Origin: Theionarchaea archaeon
GTDB lineage: Archaea; Methanobacteriota_B; Thermococci; Methanofastidiosales; SZ-28-30
Direction of reading: 5' to 3'
NCBI GenBank assembly: GCA_018992685.1
Contig: JACVGT010000042.1
Span: forward strand, 1-39,260
DNA length: 39,260 nt
The notes beneath the pieces are model-generated. The model was not told the origin of the DNA, did no database searches, and worked only from the letters and a program-made list of their open reading frames with translations. Position numbers and translations under genes: made by a program. This document shows, piece by piece, positions 1 through 7,969 of the stretch (the first letter of the stretch is position 1; each line of letters opens with the position of its first letter).

Positions 1-104
1 AGTACATCACCGACCCATACGGTGACTGTGACATCCTGATCATCGCAGGTGCTGACAGAGACGCCACCAGAGAAGCAGCTCAAGACCTGATTGACCAGCT
101 TTAA
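1..104 (+). CDS. S-layer-like protein, C-terminal end (partial)
   Basis: The reading frame enters from outside the window and ends at the TAA at 102-104. The visible 33 residues contain GDCDILIIAGADRDATREA followed by a helix ending LIDQL. This pattern (hydrophobic strand, GADR, then a helix with AT-R-AA) resembles the C-terminal repeat of archaeal S-layer or S-layer-associated proteins, where it closes an alpha/beta domain. That identification rests on motif memory only, and most of the protein is missing. No C-terminal membrane anchor is present. A pyrimidine tract directly after the stop looks like its terminator. Confidence 0.55.
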   Translation, partial: YITDPYGDCDILIIAGADRDATREAAQDLIDQL

Positions 105-148
105 ACCATATTTTTCTTTCTTTTTTGTTTATTTTCTCTTCTTTTTAG
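105..148 (+). terminator. T-rich archaeal terminator after the S-layer-like gene
   Basis: Several T runs (TTTTT, TTTTTT, TTT, TTTTT) follow the stop at 104 with no stem-loop. Oligo-T tracts alone are the usual archaeal termination signal. Confidence 0.6.
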
Positions 149-476
149 ATTACAGCTGAAACGTTACTCTGTTCCTTAATATCATGTAACTTTGCTCTCT
201 TTTTCGAGGAGTGCTAGCTGCATGAACATGCTCCCTGCTTGATAATGTAACAACCATTTCACCACGACCTGTAAACAGAATAGCAGTTTTCTTTGTGAGA
301 AGATCCATGCACACCCAAGAGGTGGCTCCAAGCCTCTTGAGCCACGACTCAGAAAAGAACAGCAGTCACTCGTGAATAGCAGTCCAGAGAGTCATGCAGT
401 ACAGTTCATGCACTGCTACTTTTACCAAGAACGGCTACAAGAACCATCTCAATCAAGAATAAAAGTGAAAGAAGAA
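149..476. other. intergenic region with nested inverted repeats; no convincing gene
   Basis: This stretch separates the S-layer-like gene from the convergent gene ending at 477. It has a 7-bp inverted repeat (GTGGCTC 322-328 with GAGCCAC 339-345) that overlaps a second one (AAGAGG 317-322 with CCTCTT 333-338), so only one can form at a time. A looser GCAGT/ACTGC pair lies at 396-416. On the minus strand a 52-codon frame (308 down to 150, starting MDLLTKKTAILF) is open, but it has no recognisable family, ribosome binding site or clear promoter, so I do not call it a gene. Confidence 0.4.
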
Positions 477-1040
477 TTAGTCCACCTTTTCGTCATATAC
501 TCCTTGTGAGAAGCGATCCAGAATCATCGTTGGCTTTGAAATCTCAACATATAGAGGCAGTTCTGCCACAGTCTCTCCGGTTTCTCTGTCTACGACGACA
601 ATAACCCACTCTCCCACAGGAAAGTCCAGCTTAGTTCTCCCGATGAAAACAAAGATCCCATCCTCAAAGTAGAAAATGCTCCATCCACCAAGATCATGGC
701 ACCAAATGTAGAACTTCACTGAAACTTGGTCTCCCAGACATTCTGCACCGTCAACAGGAACATTGGCAACATTGGTCCGATCTCCATCGGGGTACTGCAA
801 GTAGAATTCAGGACACAAACAGAAATCCTTGCATTCTTCGGTAGAGATTGTCGCCTCTATCACGTCAATGGCCGGCACCTTGTACCACATGCCCTCCACC
901 AATAGTGGAATTCCATTGTACTCTGCTTCCATGCTCGCATAGGAAAGCACATTCTCACGTCCTCCCTGTACTATCCCGGTAAGGAACAGAACACACAAGA
1001 GGCCCACGATTCCAATTCTTCTCGTATTATCAACTCCCAT
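477..1040 (-). CDS. small exported protein of unknown function
   Basis: About 187 residues if translation starts at the ATG at 1040 (MGVDNTRRIGIVGLL). An upstream ATG at 1121 would place 27 non-hydrophobic residues before the signal and lies deep inside the upstream gene, so 1040 is preferred. The N-terminus has a basic stretch followed by a hydrophobic segment (IVGLLCVLFLTGIV), a signal peptide or single anchor. The mature part is beta-rich with four Cys (EECKDFCLCPEF and a later GAECLG) that could form disulfides outside the cell. It has no family I recognise. The start overlaps the stop of the preceding gene (1030-1032), which implies coupled translation. Confidence 0.6.
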   Translation of the reverse strand: MGVDNTRRIGIVGLLCVLFLTGIVQGGRENVLSYASMEAEYNGIPLLVEGMWYKVPAIDVIEATISTEECKDFCLCPEFYLQYPDGDRTNVANVPVDGAECLGDQVSVKFYIWCHDLGGWSIFYFEDGIFVFIGRTKLDFPVGEWVIVVVDRETGETVAELPLYVEISKPTMILDRFSQGVYDEKVD

Positions 1041-1515
1041 ACAAGTCAGGCTCAATGTACCAGTCAATGAACTTCCACTCACCGTTCTCCCACCGGTACT
1101 TGTGCAGTGTTGTCGTTTCAACTGGCTCCTGCCCTTGCTCAGTAATCCTCACATTGATGAAAACAGTGGCTATGTCACCCTGGATATCCAAATACTGGAT
1201 CCCTAGGTATTCCACCTGTCGATTTGTGTCCACAACTTCCTGCAGCATAATCCATATCTCCGTTTGAGCTGCTTCTTCTGACCCAGTCATCTGAATGAGC
1301 TTATCCTTGCTCTGCTGACTGAGCAGATCCCAATACATGGTCTTGTACTCTGGCTGATCCACATTGTTGAATACTTCGATGAAATACTGTACAGTGGGTT
1401 CAATCTTGCTCTCTCTGATTGAATACTCGCTCCGGCTCTGGATTACTGACACTACGGACAGAATGAGCACCACAGCCACAACTGCACAGATGAACGCGAT
1501 GATCTTTCTTTGCAT
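1030..1515 (-). CDS. membrane-anchored NTF2-like protein
   Basis: 161 residues. Residues 4-24 form an uncleaved hydrophobic anchor (IIAFICAVVAVVLILSVVSV) and the rest is predicted outside the cell. A helical region with YWDLLSQQSKDKL is followed by strands GDIATVFINVRI, TTTLHKYRWENGEWKFIDW. This layout is typical of NTF2-like or DUF4878-type domains, which often bind a small ligand or modulate a partner; the assignment is by fold pattern only. A TATA box (1535-1545) lies 25 bp before the ATG, so the mRNA is probably leaderless. It forms a two-gene unit with the exported protein that overlaps its 3' end. Confidence 0.65.
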   Translation of the reverse strand: MQRKIIAFICAVVAVVLILSVVSVIQSRSEYSIRESKIEPTVQYFIEVFNNVDQPEYKTMYWDLLSQQSKDKLIQMTGSEEAAQTEIWIMLQEVVDTNRQVEYLGIQYLDIQGDIATVFINVRITEQGQEPVETTTLHKYRWENGEWKFIDWYIEPDLYGS

Positions 1516-1534
1516 GTACTTTCCTTCTTCTGAG

Positions 1535-1545
1535 ACATATAAAGG
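1535..1545 (-). promoter_or_regulatory. TATA box for the gene starting at 1515
   Basis: On the minus strand CCTTTATATGT is centred 25 bp before the ATG, the spacing seen for leaderless archaeal transcripts. Confidence 0.55.
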
Positions 1546-1737
1546 TTTTCCTGCTCTGAATGAAGAATGCCACGGTTTCTTGAGGGAAAGTGTATTTCAG
1601 ATCACAGGTTCAGCAAGGGAGGGAATCAGCAATAGAAAGTGAATCGACAATACGACATCAATGCTGGGCCGCTAGCAAGCTCTTGTTGATCTTCCTACCA
1701 GATCTACTAGCGAGATCACCCCCAGCGTAGCAAAACA

Positions 1738-1747
1738 TTTTTATATG
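1738..1747 (+). promoter_or_regulatory. TATA box for the gene starting at 1767
   Basis: TTTTTATATG is centred about 25 bp before the ATG at 1767, consistent with a leaderless transcript. Confidence 0.55.
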
Positions 1748-1766
1748 TTTCCTTGGATGAGCTCTC

Positions 1767-3089
1767 ATGAGATCCGTGATGATTTTGATGTTTCTACTGA
1801 TCCAGGTAGGATTCCCTCAGATGAATGAAGTCGCAGAGCAACCTTTTGAGGGATATGCCCATGTCCTTCTGACATCAGATCTGACGAACGACCAGTCGAA
1901 AGAGATAATCGTGTTTGATGAGATTGCGAGCACAGTGAAATGTTTCGACTGCTTTCTAACCCTGCTGTGGACGTTGGAAGTGGAATATCCAGTCATAACA
2001 GCTGCTGCCAGAGATGTGGACAGCGACGGAATGGAAGAGGTTTTCTTTCTGGAAGAGCTGAAAAGCGGTACTTTCTACCCATACCGTGTAATCAGTGTGG
2101 AACCTGATGGCACCCCCAACTGGAGGAAATTTATCGAAGTTAATGTTCATGCAGACCTGCAATTTCACTTCATTGATGCAGACGGAAATCCCGGAGAGGA
2201 AATCGTCATTGCCAACAGGATACTGATGGAAGACGGACTAGAGCGGCTGGCTTTTGAACGAGATAGGACCATTATCAGTGCTGTGCTGTCTGAAGGTATT
2301 CCTTATTTTCTGACCTATCTGCCAGAAGAGGCGTCATATGAGCTCTACACATTTGACACTGAGCCTCTGTGGAAAGGTGATGATTGCCGGGTCGAAGGAA
2401 CAGAAGTCACCTTGGAGATTCCGCTCTGCACCCTCTTCATGAAAGCTCACCTCTGTTCGTGCGTAGAGGACTGGGCTCTTGAACCTGGAGAACAGGTTGT
2501 GAAAAATGTACGTCTGTGGGCCGATATCACAGGTGACGGGGAAGAAGAGGCCTTGTTTGTTTCCGATACCACGATCAAGCTTCTAGATGATGAGGAAACT
2601 ACTGCGTGGACCTGGGAATGCCCAGATTCCGTGGAGAGTGTTTCTGTTATAGATTTTGCAGACGATGGTGTGCTGGAACTTGTAGTGGCCACTCCTCTAA
2701 AGGGAATTCGTGTTCCTTCGGTATATATCGTCGACAGCCAGGGCAGTCTCCTGACAGTTCTTTCGTTCGGCCTGTCAGAGCCTCAATTTCAGTTCACAGA
2801 TCTGGATGGGGATGATGACGTAGATGTGTGGACCTGCGACCTGAAATCCAGAGGAAGTACCCTTCGTGTCTACTCCAGTGATGCAGCCAGCGGGCCTCTG
2901 GATGCCTTGAGCCCCAGGGGCGTGCTTCGAACCATTGATCCTGCGGGCCCTGTCACGGCCTTTTGGAAACTCTTTGCACAATACCAGGCGCTGATGCTCG
3001 TAGCCCTCCTCGTTGCTGCGAGTGTAGTCCTGTTCCTCGTGAGGCAGAGAAAAAAAAGAAGAACAGAATCAACACAGAAGGGAGAATAA
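1767..3089 (+). CDS. exported VCBS/FG-GAP-like repeat protein with C-terminal anchor
   Basis: 440 residues. A signal peptide (MILMFLLIQVGFPQ) leads into an extracellular domain with recurring Asp-rich loops, each followed by a strand: DVDSDGMEEVFF, DADGNPGEEIVI, DITGDGEEEALFV, FADDGVLELVV and DLDGDDDVDVWT. These match the calcium-binding loops of FG-GAP/VCBS beta-propeller blades, which typically bind proteins or polysaccharides. Residues around 412-430 (ALMLVALLVAASVVLFLV) form a membrane helix followed by a basic cytoplasmic tail (RQRKKRR), so the protein is a type I surface protein. It is monocistronic: its TATA box is 25 bp upstream and the next gene has its own promoter. Confidence 0.75.
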   Translation: MRSVMILMFLLIQVGFPQMNEVAEQPFEGYAHVLLTSDLTNDQSKEIIVFDEIASTVKCFDCFLTLLWTLEVEYPVITAAARDVDSDGMEEVFFLEELKSGTFYPYRVISVEPDGTPNWRKFIEVNVHADLQFHFIDADGNPGEEIVIANRILMEDGLERLAFERDRTIISAVLSEGIPYFLTYLPEEASYELYTFDTEPLWKGDDCRVEGTEVTLEIPLCTLFMKAHLCSCVEDWALEPGEQVVKNVRLWADITGDGEEEALFVSDTTIKLLDDEETTAWTWECPDSVESVSVIDFADDGVLELVVATPLKGIRVPSVYIVDSQGSLLTVLSFGLSEPQFQFTDLDGDDDVDVWTCDLKSRGSTLRVYSSDAASGPLDALSPRGVLRTIDPAGPVTAFWKLFAQYQALMLVALLVAASVVLFLVRQRKKRRTESTQKGE

Positions 3090-3153
3090 CCCAGTTAGAT
3101 CCTCAAGAAAAAACTCTTCGGATTATGACTGAGCAGACGCCATTTCAAGAAAC

Positions 3154-3163
3154 ACTTATAAGA
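3154..3163 (+). promoter_or_regulatory. TATA box for the YhfC-family gene
   Basis: ACTTATAAGA is centred 26 bp before the ATG at 3184, so the transcript is probably leaderless. Confidence 0.6.
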
Positions 3164-3183
3164 GTCCCACTCGTCATCATGTT

Positions 3184-3900
3184 ATGATTGAATGGATATT
3201 CTTAGTAGTCGGAATTGTGACAGTCATCATCCCGCTCAGTGTTGCCTTTTTCTTGAATCGGAAATTCAGGAGCTCCTGGATCTTTCTGGTTTTTGGAGCT
3301 GCCATGTTTGTCTTGTCTCTGGTAAGGATTCCATTGAACCTTGGTGTCCAAGATATCTTCAACGCTCACCTTGTTGGTGTTCCACTTCTGGTAGTCAGTG
3401 CACTCTTCCCTTCAGCGACTGCAGGTATATTCGAGGAAGGGTGTAGGTATTTGGGGTATCGCTACCTGATCAATCCTGAGAAAAGAACCTGGCCCAACGG
3501 GTTAATGTACGGGGTGGGTCATGGGGGCATTGAAGCAATCCTTCTGTTAGGCCTGAACTATGTAGTTCTCTTTGTAGTATTGCGGTTTGCCACCGGACTG
3601 CTGCCCCCTGGAATGTTGTCTCAAGTAACGGATGTTCCCGCCTACATGCCCTTTGTGGCCTTTCTTGAGAGGATATTCGCCCTTTGTATCCAGATAGGAT
3701 TTTCCATTCTTGTGCTCCAGTGCTTCGTCCAGAAATCTCTCAAGTTTATCGGATATGCCATTGGACTACACCTTGCAGTCGACTTTCTAGCAGTGATGAT
3801 TGCTCAAAAGTCCATTGCTGCTGCAGAGGGAATAGCGGGTGCTTTCGCCATCCTCGGGCTCTATATTGTCTGGAGGTTCAGAGAGAGTACTAGAACTTAA
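3184..3900 (+). CDS. YhfC-family intramembrane metalloprotease
   Basis: 238 residues and highly hydrophobic, with about seven membrane segments. The signature is an EEGCRYLGYR motif (about residues 86-95) followed by NGLMYGVGHGGIEAILL and a later GLHLAVDF. This arrangement of Glu-Glu, Gly-His and His inside membrane helices matches the YhfC (PF10086) relatives of the CPBP/Abi intramembrane proteases, in which these residues would bind zinc. The substrate is unknown. The ATG at 3184 is chosen because it begins the first hydrophobic helix and lies 26 bp after a TATA box. Confidence 0.75.
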   Translation: MIEWIFLVVGIVTVIIPLSVAFFLNRKFRSSWIFLVFGAAMFVLSLVRIPLNLGVQDIFNAHLVGVPLLVVSALFPSATAGIFEEGCRYLGYRYLINPEKRTWPNGLMYGVGHGGIEAILLLGLNYVVLFVVLRFATGLLPPGMLSQVTDVPAYMPFVAFLERIFALCIQIGFSILVLQCFVQKSLKFIGYAIGLHLAVDFLAVMIAQKSIAAAEGIAGAFAILGLYIVWRFRESTRT

Positions 3901-3921
3901 ATACCTGGGAAATACAGATAA

Positions 3922-3931
3922 CTTTTTAAGG
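3922..3931 (+). promoter_or_regulatory. TATA box for the sensor gene at 3958
   Basis: CTTTTTAAGG is centred about 31 bp before the ATG; there is no Shine-Dalgarno sequence, so the transcript is probably near-leaderless. Confidence 0.5.
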
Positions 3932-3957
3932 GCAAAGATGTAAAATATCGTGGTAGC

Positions 3958-6015
3958 ATGAGCCCACCTGAGGTTAGAACGGTTCCCGGGAATCATGTAT
4001 GTTGCATGGAATGTGGTGGAGAGTGGCTCCGGAATTCTGTAATGGAGGGAATAGCAAACAATCAGCAGTGCCTGCTGATGGGAGATGAAGCATCCCTGGC
4101 ACATATGAAAGAGGAGATCTCCGAAAATCAGGACAATGTCATCTTCTTTTCTCTTGGAAAGGAGGCTTCTAGGGTCAGACCTGCAGAACTCCTAAACACA
4201 GTTGAGACCTTCATTAAGAAAGCAAAAGACGACGGATTCTCCTCATTGAAAATAATCCAGGACATGAACTGGATTGAATCCAATGAAGTGAGCCACAACC
4301 AGTGTCGTGATTATGAAGCTCGCCTTGATATGATATGTAAAGAATCCAATGTGGTGTGTGTATGCCTTTATGGGACTGCTACTTCTTCTTCCGTCTTGTC
4401 AGAAGCCTTGAAGACACACCCTCTCGTTGCAATTGAAGAAGTCCTTTACGAAAATTGGTTCTACCTGCCGCCTGAACTTCTCTTACAGGATTGTGAGTCA
4501 GAGCTGGTGAGAGCATATCTCAGGAAAATCGTGGACTTCCAGGCTGAGGCTACACGGAGGGATCAAGCCTCAGAAAAAGAAGAGGAGTTTGATACGACTG
4601 GAACGAAAAAACAGGAGAAGAATCTGGAGTTTCTGGCTGGAGTCGTCGAAAATGTCATGGAGGCTGTGATTGTCACAGATGCCAAGGGAGTGATCACCTA
4701 CGTAAACCCTTCAGTATGTGAAATGTTTGGATATTCCAAGAGAGAGTTGAAGGGAAAACTTGTCAGCATGCTCAATTCCAAGAAGTCTCCGGTGACCTTC
4801 CACGAAATACTCCGTCAAAAGAAAAACTGGGAAGGAGAAATGCTTGCTATTCGAAAAAACGGGGTCCGATTCCCCATTTGGTTGAGGCTGTCTCCCCTGT
4901 ATAATGAAAGAGAGGAGACCACAGCCTTTGTGTCAGTGTGTCGAGACATTACAGAACAGAAAGAAGCAGAAGAAAAACTGCAGCGGTATGCACTATTACT
5001 GGAAATGAAGGTAAGAGAGAAGACTAGAGGAACAGAAACGTTGCTCAAGACCAGCTACAGTCTGAGAACTACATCCAACTGGCGAAAGGGAATAGAAACC
5101 ATAACCAAAGGAATTGTGGAGGGATTGGGATTCGACCGAGCTGCTGTCTTCTTTGTCAATGAGCATGAACAGGTCCTGGAATGCAAGGGGCAACTCAACA
5201 TGTCCGAGAAAATGTTGAGAGTGAAAATCCCGCTGAAAGATACCAGATACGCGGTGGTGAAATGTGTTACTGAGTGCGAGCCACTGCTTGTAAGAGATGC
5301 TTTATCTGATGTGAGGATACAGGTGCATCTGGAAGAAGAAGCCAGAGAATTCGTATGGGTGCCCATTTTGTTCCAATCTGGCGTTCTGGGAGCCATTGGG
5401 GCAGACAGAGCCAGAAGCCAGAATCCCATTGAATCAGAAGATGTGGATATGTTGGAACTCTATGCCAACCAAATTGCAGAGTTCATTGAGAGAACCAGGC
5501 TGGTAGTGGAGCCTGAAATTGAGAAGCAGGTCTCCACACCCCTCAAGTATGATCTGGAATCTCGTGAAGTATACATTGTAGAAGAAGAGAGCTCTGACAA
5601 AGCATTTGACATTTTTACAGACCTGGTTAAACACGGGTTCAAGGGGTTTGGAATTTGCAGGACTCATCCCCAGAAGGTTCGGGAGAAATATGCTCTGGAA
5701 AGGACTCCCGTGATGTGGCTCTCTGAAATCGAGAGCAAGCAGTTGGAGCAGGTGGGTCCTCAGGACATCCCCAAGTTGACGTATGTGGTGTCGGAGTTCA
5801 TCAAGCGAGCGCAGCCCGCAGTGGTAATACTGGAAGGTGTGGAATACCTGATGGTTCAAAATGATTTTAAGACAGTGTTGAAGCTGTTGCACACCCTCTC
5901 AGATTACGTAGTTACTTCCCAATCTATTCTGCTTCTACCTATAAATCCGAGGTCTTTGCCTGTGCATCAGCATGTTCTGCTCAGGAGAGCTTTCAGAACA
6001 GTACCAGAGGGATGA
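3958..6015 (+). CDS. MEDS-PAS-GAF-DUF835 cytoplasmic sensor protein
   Basis: 685 residues with no membrane segment. Residues 1-200 resemble the MEDS (DcmR-type) sensory domain: a HVCC motif at the N-terminus, then QCLLMG, VIFFSLG and IIQDMNW strands. Residues about 219-335 are a PAS/PAC domain (EAVIVTDAKGVITYVN, ending FVSVCRDITEQKEAEE). Residues about 365-515 are a GAF domain (LGFDRAAVFF, PILFQSGVLGAI). Residues about 534-680 match DUF835 (YIVEEESSDKAFDIF, GICRTHP, VMWLSE, AVVILEGVEYL). No histidine-kinase, receiver, cyclase or DNA-binding domain is present, so DUF835 is the likely output or interaction module. It probably senses a small molecule or redox state; the signal cannot be read from sequence. 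Confidence 0.85.
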   Translation: MSPPEVRTVPGNHVCCMECGGEWLRNSVMEGIANNQQCLLMGDEASLAHMKEEISENQDNVIFFSLGKEASRVRPAELLNTVETFIKKAKDDGFSSLKIIQDMNWIESNEVSHNQCRDYEARLDMICKESNVVCVCLYGTATSSSVLSEALKTHPLVAIEEVLYENWFYLPPELLLQDCESELVRAYLRKIVDFQAEATRRDQASEKEEEFDTTGTKKQEKNLEFLAGVVENVMEAVIVTDAKGVITYVNPSVCEMFGYSKRELKGKLVSMLNSKKSPVTFHEILRQKKNWEGEMLAIRKNGVRFPIWLRLSPLYNEREETTAFVSVCRDITEQKEAEEKLQRYALLLEMKVREKTRGTETLLKTSYSLRTTSNWRKGIETITKGIVEGLGFDRAAVFFVNEHEQVLECKGQLNMSEKMLRVKIPLKDTRYAVVKCVTECEPLLVRDALSDVRIQVHLEEEAREFVWVPILFQSGVLGAIGADRARSQNPIESEDVDMLELYANQIAEFIERTRLVVEPEIEKQVSTPLKYDLESREVYIVEEESSDKAFDIFTDLVKHGFKGFGICRTHPQKVREKYALERTPVMWLSEIESKQLEQVGPQDIPKLTYVVSEFIKRAQPAVVILEGVEYLMVQNDFKTVLKLLHTLSDYVVTSQSILLLPINPRSLPVHQHVLLRRAFRTVPEG

Positions 6016-6384
6016 GGCAGCATGATCGCAGAATAGTCATTTTCGGCACATAGATAACCATGGGGCATCACTCTATTGAAAATGATATTCACTGTGAAAA
6101 AAGAAGATTTTTAAAAGAAAAGAACACTACCATAGGAATTTTTAGAAACGTGTAGAATAATTTTTTGGCTGATCTCATTCTTAATATATATTCTTCCTCA
6201 CCTGATTGTGAGGCATTTGTCAATGAAATCCAGGCACAGAAAGGCAAGAGGATATCAGAAGAAACGGCCGACATGCTGATCCAGTACGCTCAGAGTGTAA
6301 TTCAGCAAATTTGGACAACATAGAGACCAACCCTCTTTCTTTTTTCATTCTTGACAGATACAAAAGTCAATGCAACATGGTGGA
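6016..6384. other. intergenic region holding a possible small gene remnant
   Basis: About 370 bp lie between the sensor gene and the tRNA. The only protein-like signal is the reading frame at 6165-6323, listed separately. An AT-rich element (TTAATATATATTC, 6181-6193) could be a promoter, but no good ATG follows it in the coding-like frame. Confidence 0.4.
6165..6323 (+). pseudogene. possible small protein or gene remnant without an ATG
   Basis: This frame reads LADLILNIYSSSPDCEAF, then continues with NEIQAQKGKRISEE and ends QSVIQQIWTT at the TAG at 6321-6323. Its composition (amphipathic helix, normal codon use) looks protein-like, but it has no ATG. The first possible start is the TTG at 6165, 9 nt after an in-frame TAG at 6153-6155. 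Before that TAG the same frame reads FLKEKNTTIGIFRNV, so a single substitution may have split a longer gene. It could equally be a chance frame. No family is recognised. Confidence 0.25.
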
Positions 6385-6456
6385 TGCGGCTGCCGGGATT
6401 TGAACCCGGGTCGTGAGCTTGGAAGGCTCAAGTGCTAGCCACTACACTACAGCCGC
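6385..6456 (-). tRNA. tRNA-Gly (anticodon TCC)
   Basis: The minus strand folds into a full cloverleaf of 72 nt. The acceptor stem GCGGCTG pairs with CAGCCGC and is followed by discriminator A. The D-arm is TAGTGTAGTGGCTAGCA, the anticodon stem is TGAGC/GCTCA around the loop CTTCCAA (anticodon TCC, glycine), and the T-arm is CCGGGTTCAAATCCCGG. There is no intron, and the CCA tail is not encoded. A TATA box sits 26 bp upstream of the 5' end. Confidence 0.95.
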
Positions 6457-6477
6457 TCACGTTCAAGTTCTCTGTCT

Positions 6478-6487
6478 GTTTATAAGG
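6478..6487 (-). promoter_or_regulatory. TATA box for tRNA-Gly
   Basis: CCTTATAAAC on the minus strand is centred about 26 bp before the mature tRNA 5' end. Confidence 0.6.
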
Positions 6488-6495
6488 TTTTCCTC

Positions 6496-6523
6496 CTCAC
6501 TTCTCACTTCTCACTCCTCACTC
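6496..6523. repeat. short tandem repeat, 7-nt unit CTCACTY x4
   Basis: Four consecutive 7-mers (CTCACTT, CTCACTT, CTCACTC, CTCACTC) run across the stop codon of the peptidase gene (6518-6520). It is a minor slippage-type repeat. Confidence 0.7.
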
Positions 6524-7969
6524 TCCATTTGATCCGGTATCAACAACACTCTTCACGTACCACACGATGTACCCGAGAGCTGCAGCCATTCCCGAAAAAC
6601 TGACAATGAGGAGCCACATGTCTTCCTGAGAATAGCAGCTCAGCTGGTAGGCTGCTTTAACCACAACCTGCGTAGCATCTTTGAATATCTGCTGATCGAA
6701 ATGCTCCAGGTCATCGTGTCCAGTATGAATGTAGGGAACGACTTTTCCAAATCGTTTCCTATGGTAATAAAGAGTGTGACCTCCTCTTTTCTTGAAAAAA
6801 TCACTTTCGCCTGTGTATACCTCGGAAATCACAGGGCGTAGGAGATTCTTTTCGTCAACAGTTGTAATATCAGTTGTAGGTATCCCTGCCTCAGTGAAAG
6901 AAACGAAGTCAGAAACTCCTCCAGTGTCTTCGAGATGCAATCGCTGTGGAGTGTAGCCAAGAACCTCCGATGCCAGAGAAGACACATATTGATCAATGTA
7001 GTAATTCGTGCGGAGTTCTGGGTTCCACATGTCCGGATAGCGAGGAGTTTCACCCACGCAAACAGTGTTTCCTGAGCCTATGCAATCGACATTGATACCC
7101 ACGCAGTGTGGCAGTGAATGTGTTTCCACAAAAGCTCCAGAACCCAACAATCCAATCTCCTCTGCATCAAAGAACGCAAAATACACAGTAGCAGTCGTTT
7201 GCTTGTCAGAGAGAATCCGGGCGCATTCCAACAGCGCAGCCACTCCTGACCCGTTATCAATTACTCCGTCAGTGAATACGGAGTCATAGTGGGCAGAGAG
7301 AAGAACGGTTCGTCCACTCCCAGGCTTTATGCCGATCACATTGTAGCCTTTCACATCTTTTCGATATGAGGAGAAATTTACATACACCACGGATTCTTCT
7401 GTCCTCTCTTGATTTACGAGGAGATAATCCTGGTAGGATATAGAAAAGAACGTCTCCTGGTAGGGTGAGAATGCTGGTTCATGTTCGCTGTACACCAGAT
7501 ACACGCCCTCATCAGCAGGTTCTTCATATGCTGAAGCTTCCACCAGTTGCAGGGGGGCAACCTGGCTGTATCCATCTGTTTCTATACCCATAGGTGGGAT
7601 CGCCCTGTCAGTGAGGTTGATCTGATCCGGGGTGGACAGGTCTCCATCAAAGTCGACTAACAGCTCATATTCAGTTATCTGAGACGTGGAAATGGTGAAT
7701 TCCTGTATCTCTACAGTGTATCCATAGCCTTTGAGAGTATCTGCTATATAGGTAGAGGCTGACGTGCACCCCCCAATGGTCTCGTCAGTTGTCGTGCCTG
7801 ATCCTGTCAGGCGAGGAGCACAAGCTACAAGAGCTTCCAGGTGCTTGAGGGCTGCTTCCACGCGCACCTCCTCTGACACGTCGAACTCAGACTGATGAGG
7901 ATACAGGAGCAGGATACATAGGGTGAAAAGAGCTGCCACAGCAAGAAATGCGGGGATTATCTTCCTCAT
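6518..7969 (-). CDS. M28-family zinc aminopeptidase, membrane-anchored
   Basis: 483 residues. A hydrophobic segment at residues 5-23 acts as signal or anchor, and a second helix near the C-terminus (LLIVSFSGMAAALGYIVWYV) would hold the enzyme at the outer membrane face. The M28 metal ligands are all visible: His227 and Asp229 (SAHYDS), Asp238 (IDNGSG), catalytic Glu270-Glu271 (FFDAEEIGLLGS), Asp295 (NVDCIG) and His415 (YIHTGHDD). The family hydrolyses N-terminal residues from peptides using two zinc ions, so this enzyme probably feeds extracellular peptides to the cell. Its ATG overlaps the stop of the adenosine-specific kinase gene by 4 nt, so the two are co-translated. Confidence 0.88.
   Translation of the reverse strand: MRKIIPAFLAVAALFTLCILLLYPHQSEFDVSEEVRVEAALKHLEALVACAPRLTGSGTTTDETIGGCTSASTYIADTLKGYGYTVEIQEFTISTSQITEYELLVDFDGDLSTPDQINLTDRAIPPMGIETDGYSQVAPLQLVEASAYEEPADEGVYLVYSEHEPAFSPYQETFFSISYQDYLLVNQERTEESVVYVNFSSYRKDVKGYNVIGIKPGSGRTVLLSAHYDSVFTDGVIDNGSGVAALLECARILSDKQTTATVYFAFFDAEEIGLLGSGAFVETHSLPHCVGINVDCIGSGNTVCVGETPRYPDMWNPELRTNYYIDQYVSSLASEVLGYTPQRLHLEDTGGVSDFVSFTEAGIPTTDITTVDEKNLLRPVISEVYTGESDFFKKRGGHTLYYHRKRFGKVVPYIHTGHDDLEHFDQQIFKDATQVVVKAAYQLSCYSQEDMWLLIVSFSGMAAALGYIVWYVKSVVDTGSNGE

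Noticed and set aside
150..308. 52-codon minus-strand frame starting MDLLTKKTAILF
   Set aside because: Open and modestly protein-like, but without promoter, ribosome binding site or recognised family; a frame of this length is expected by chance in the window.
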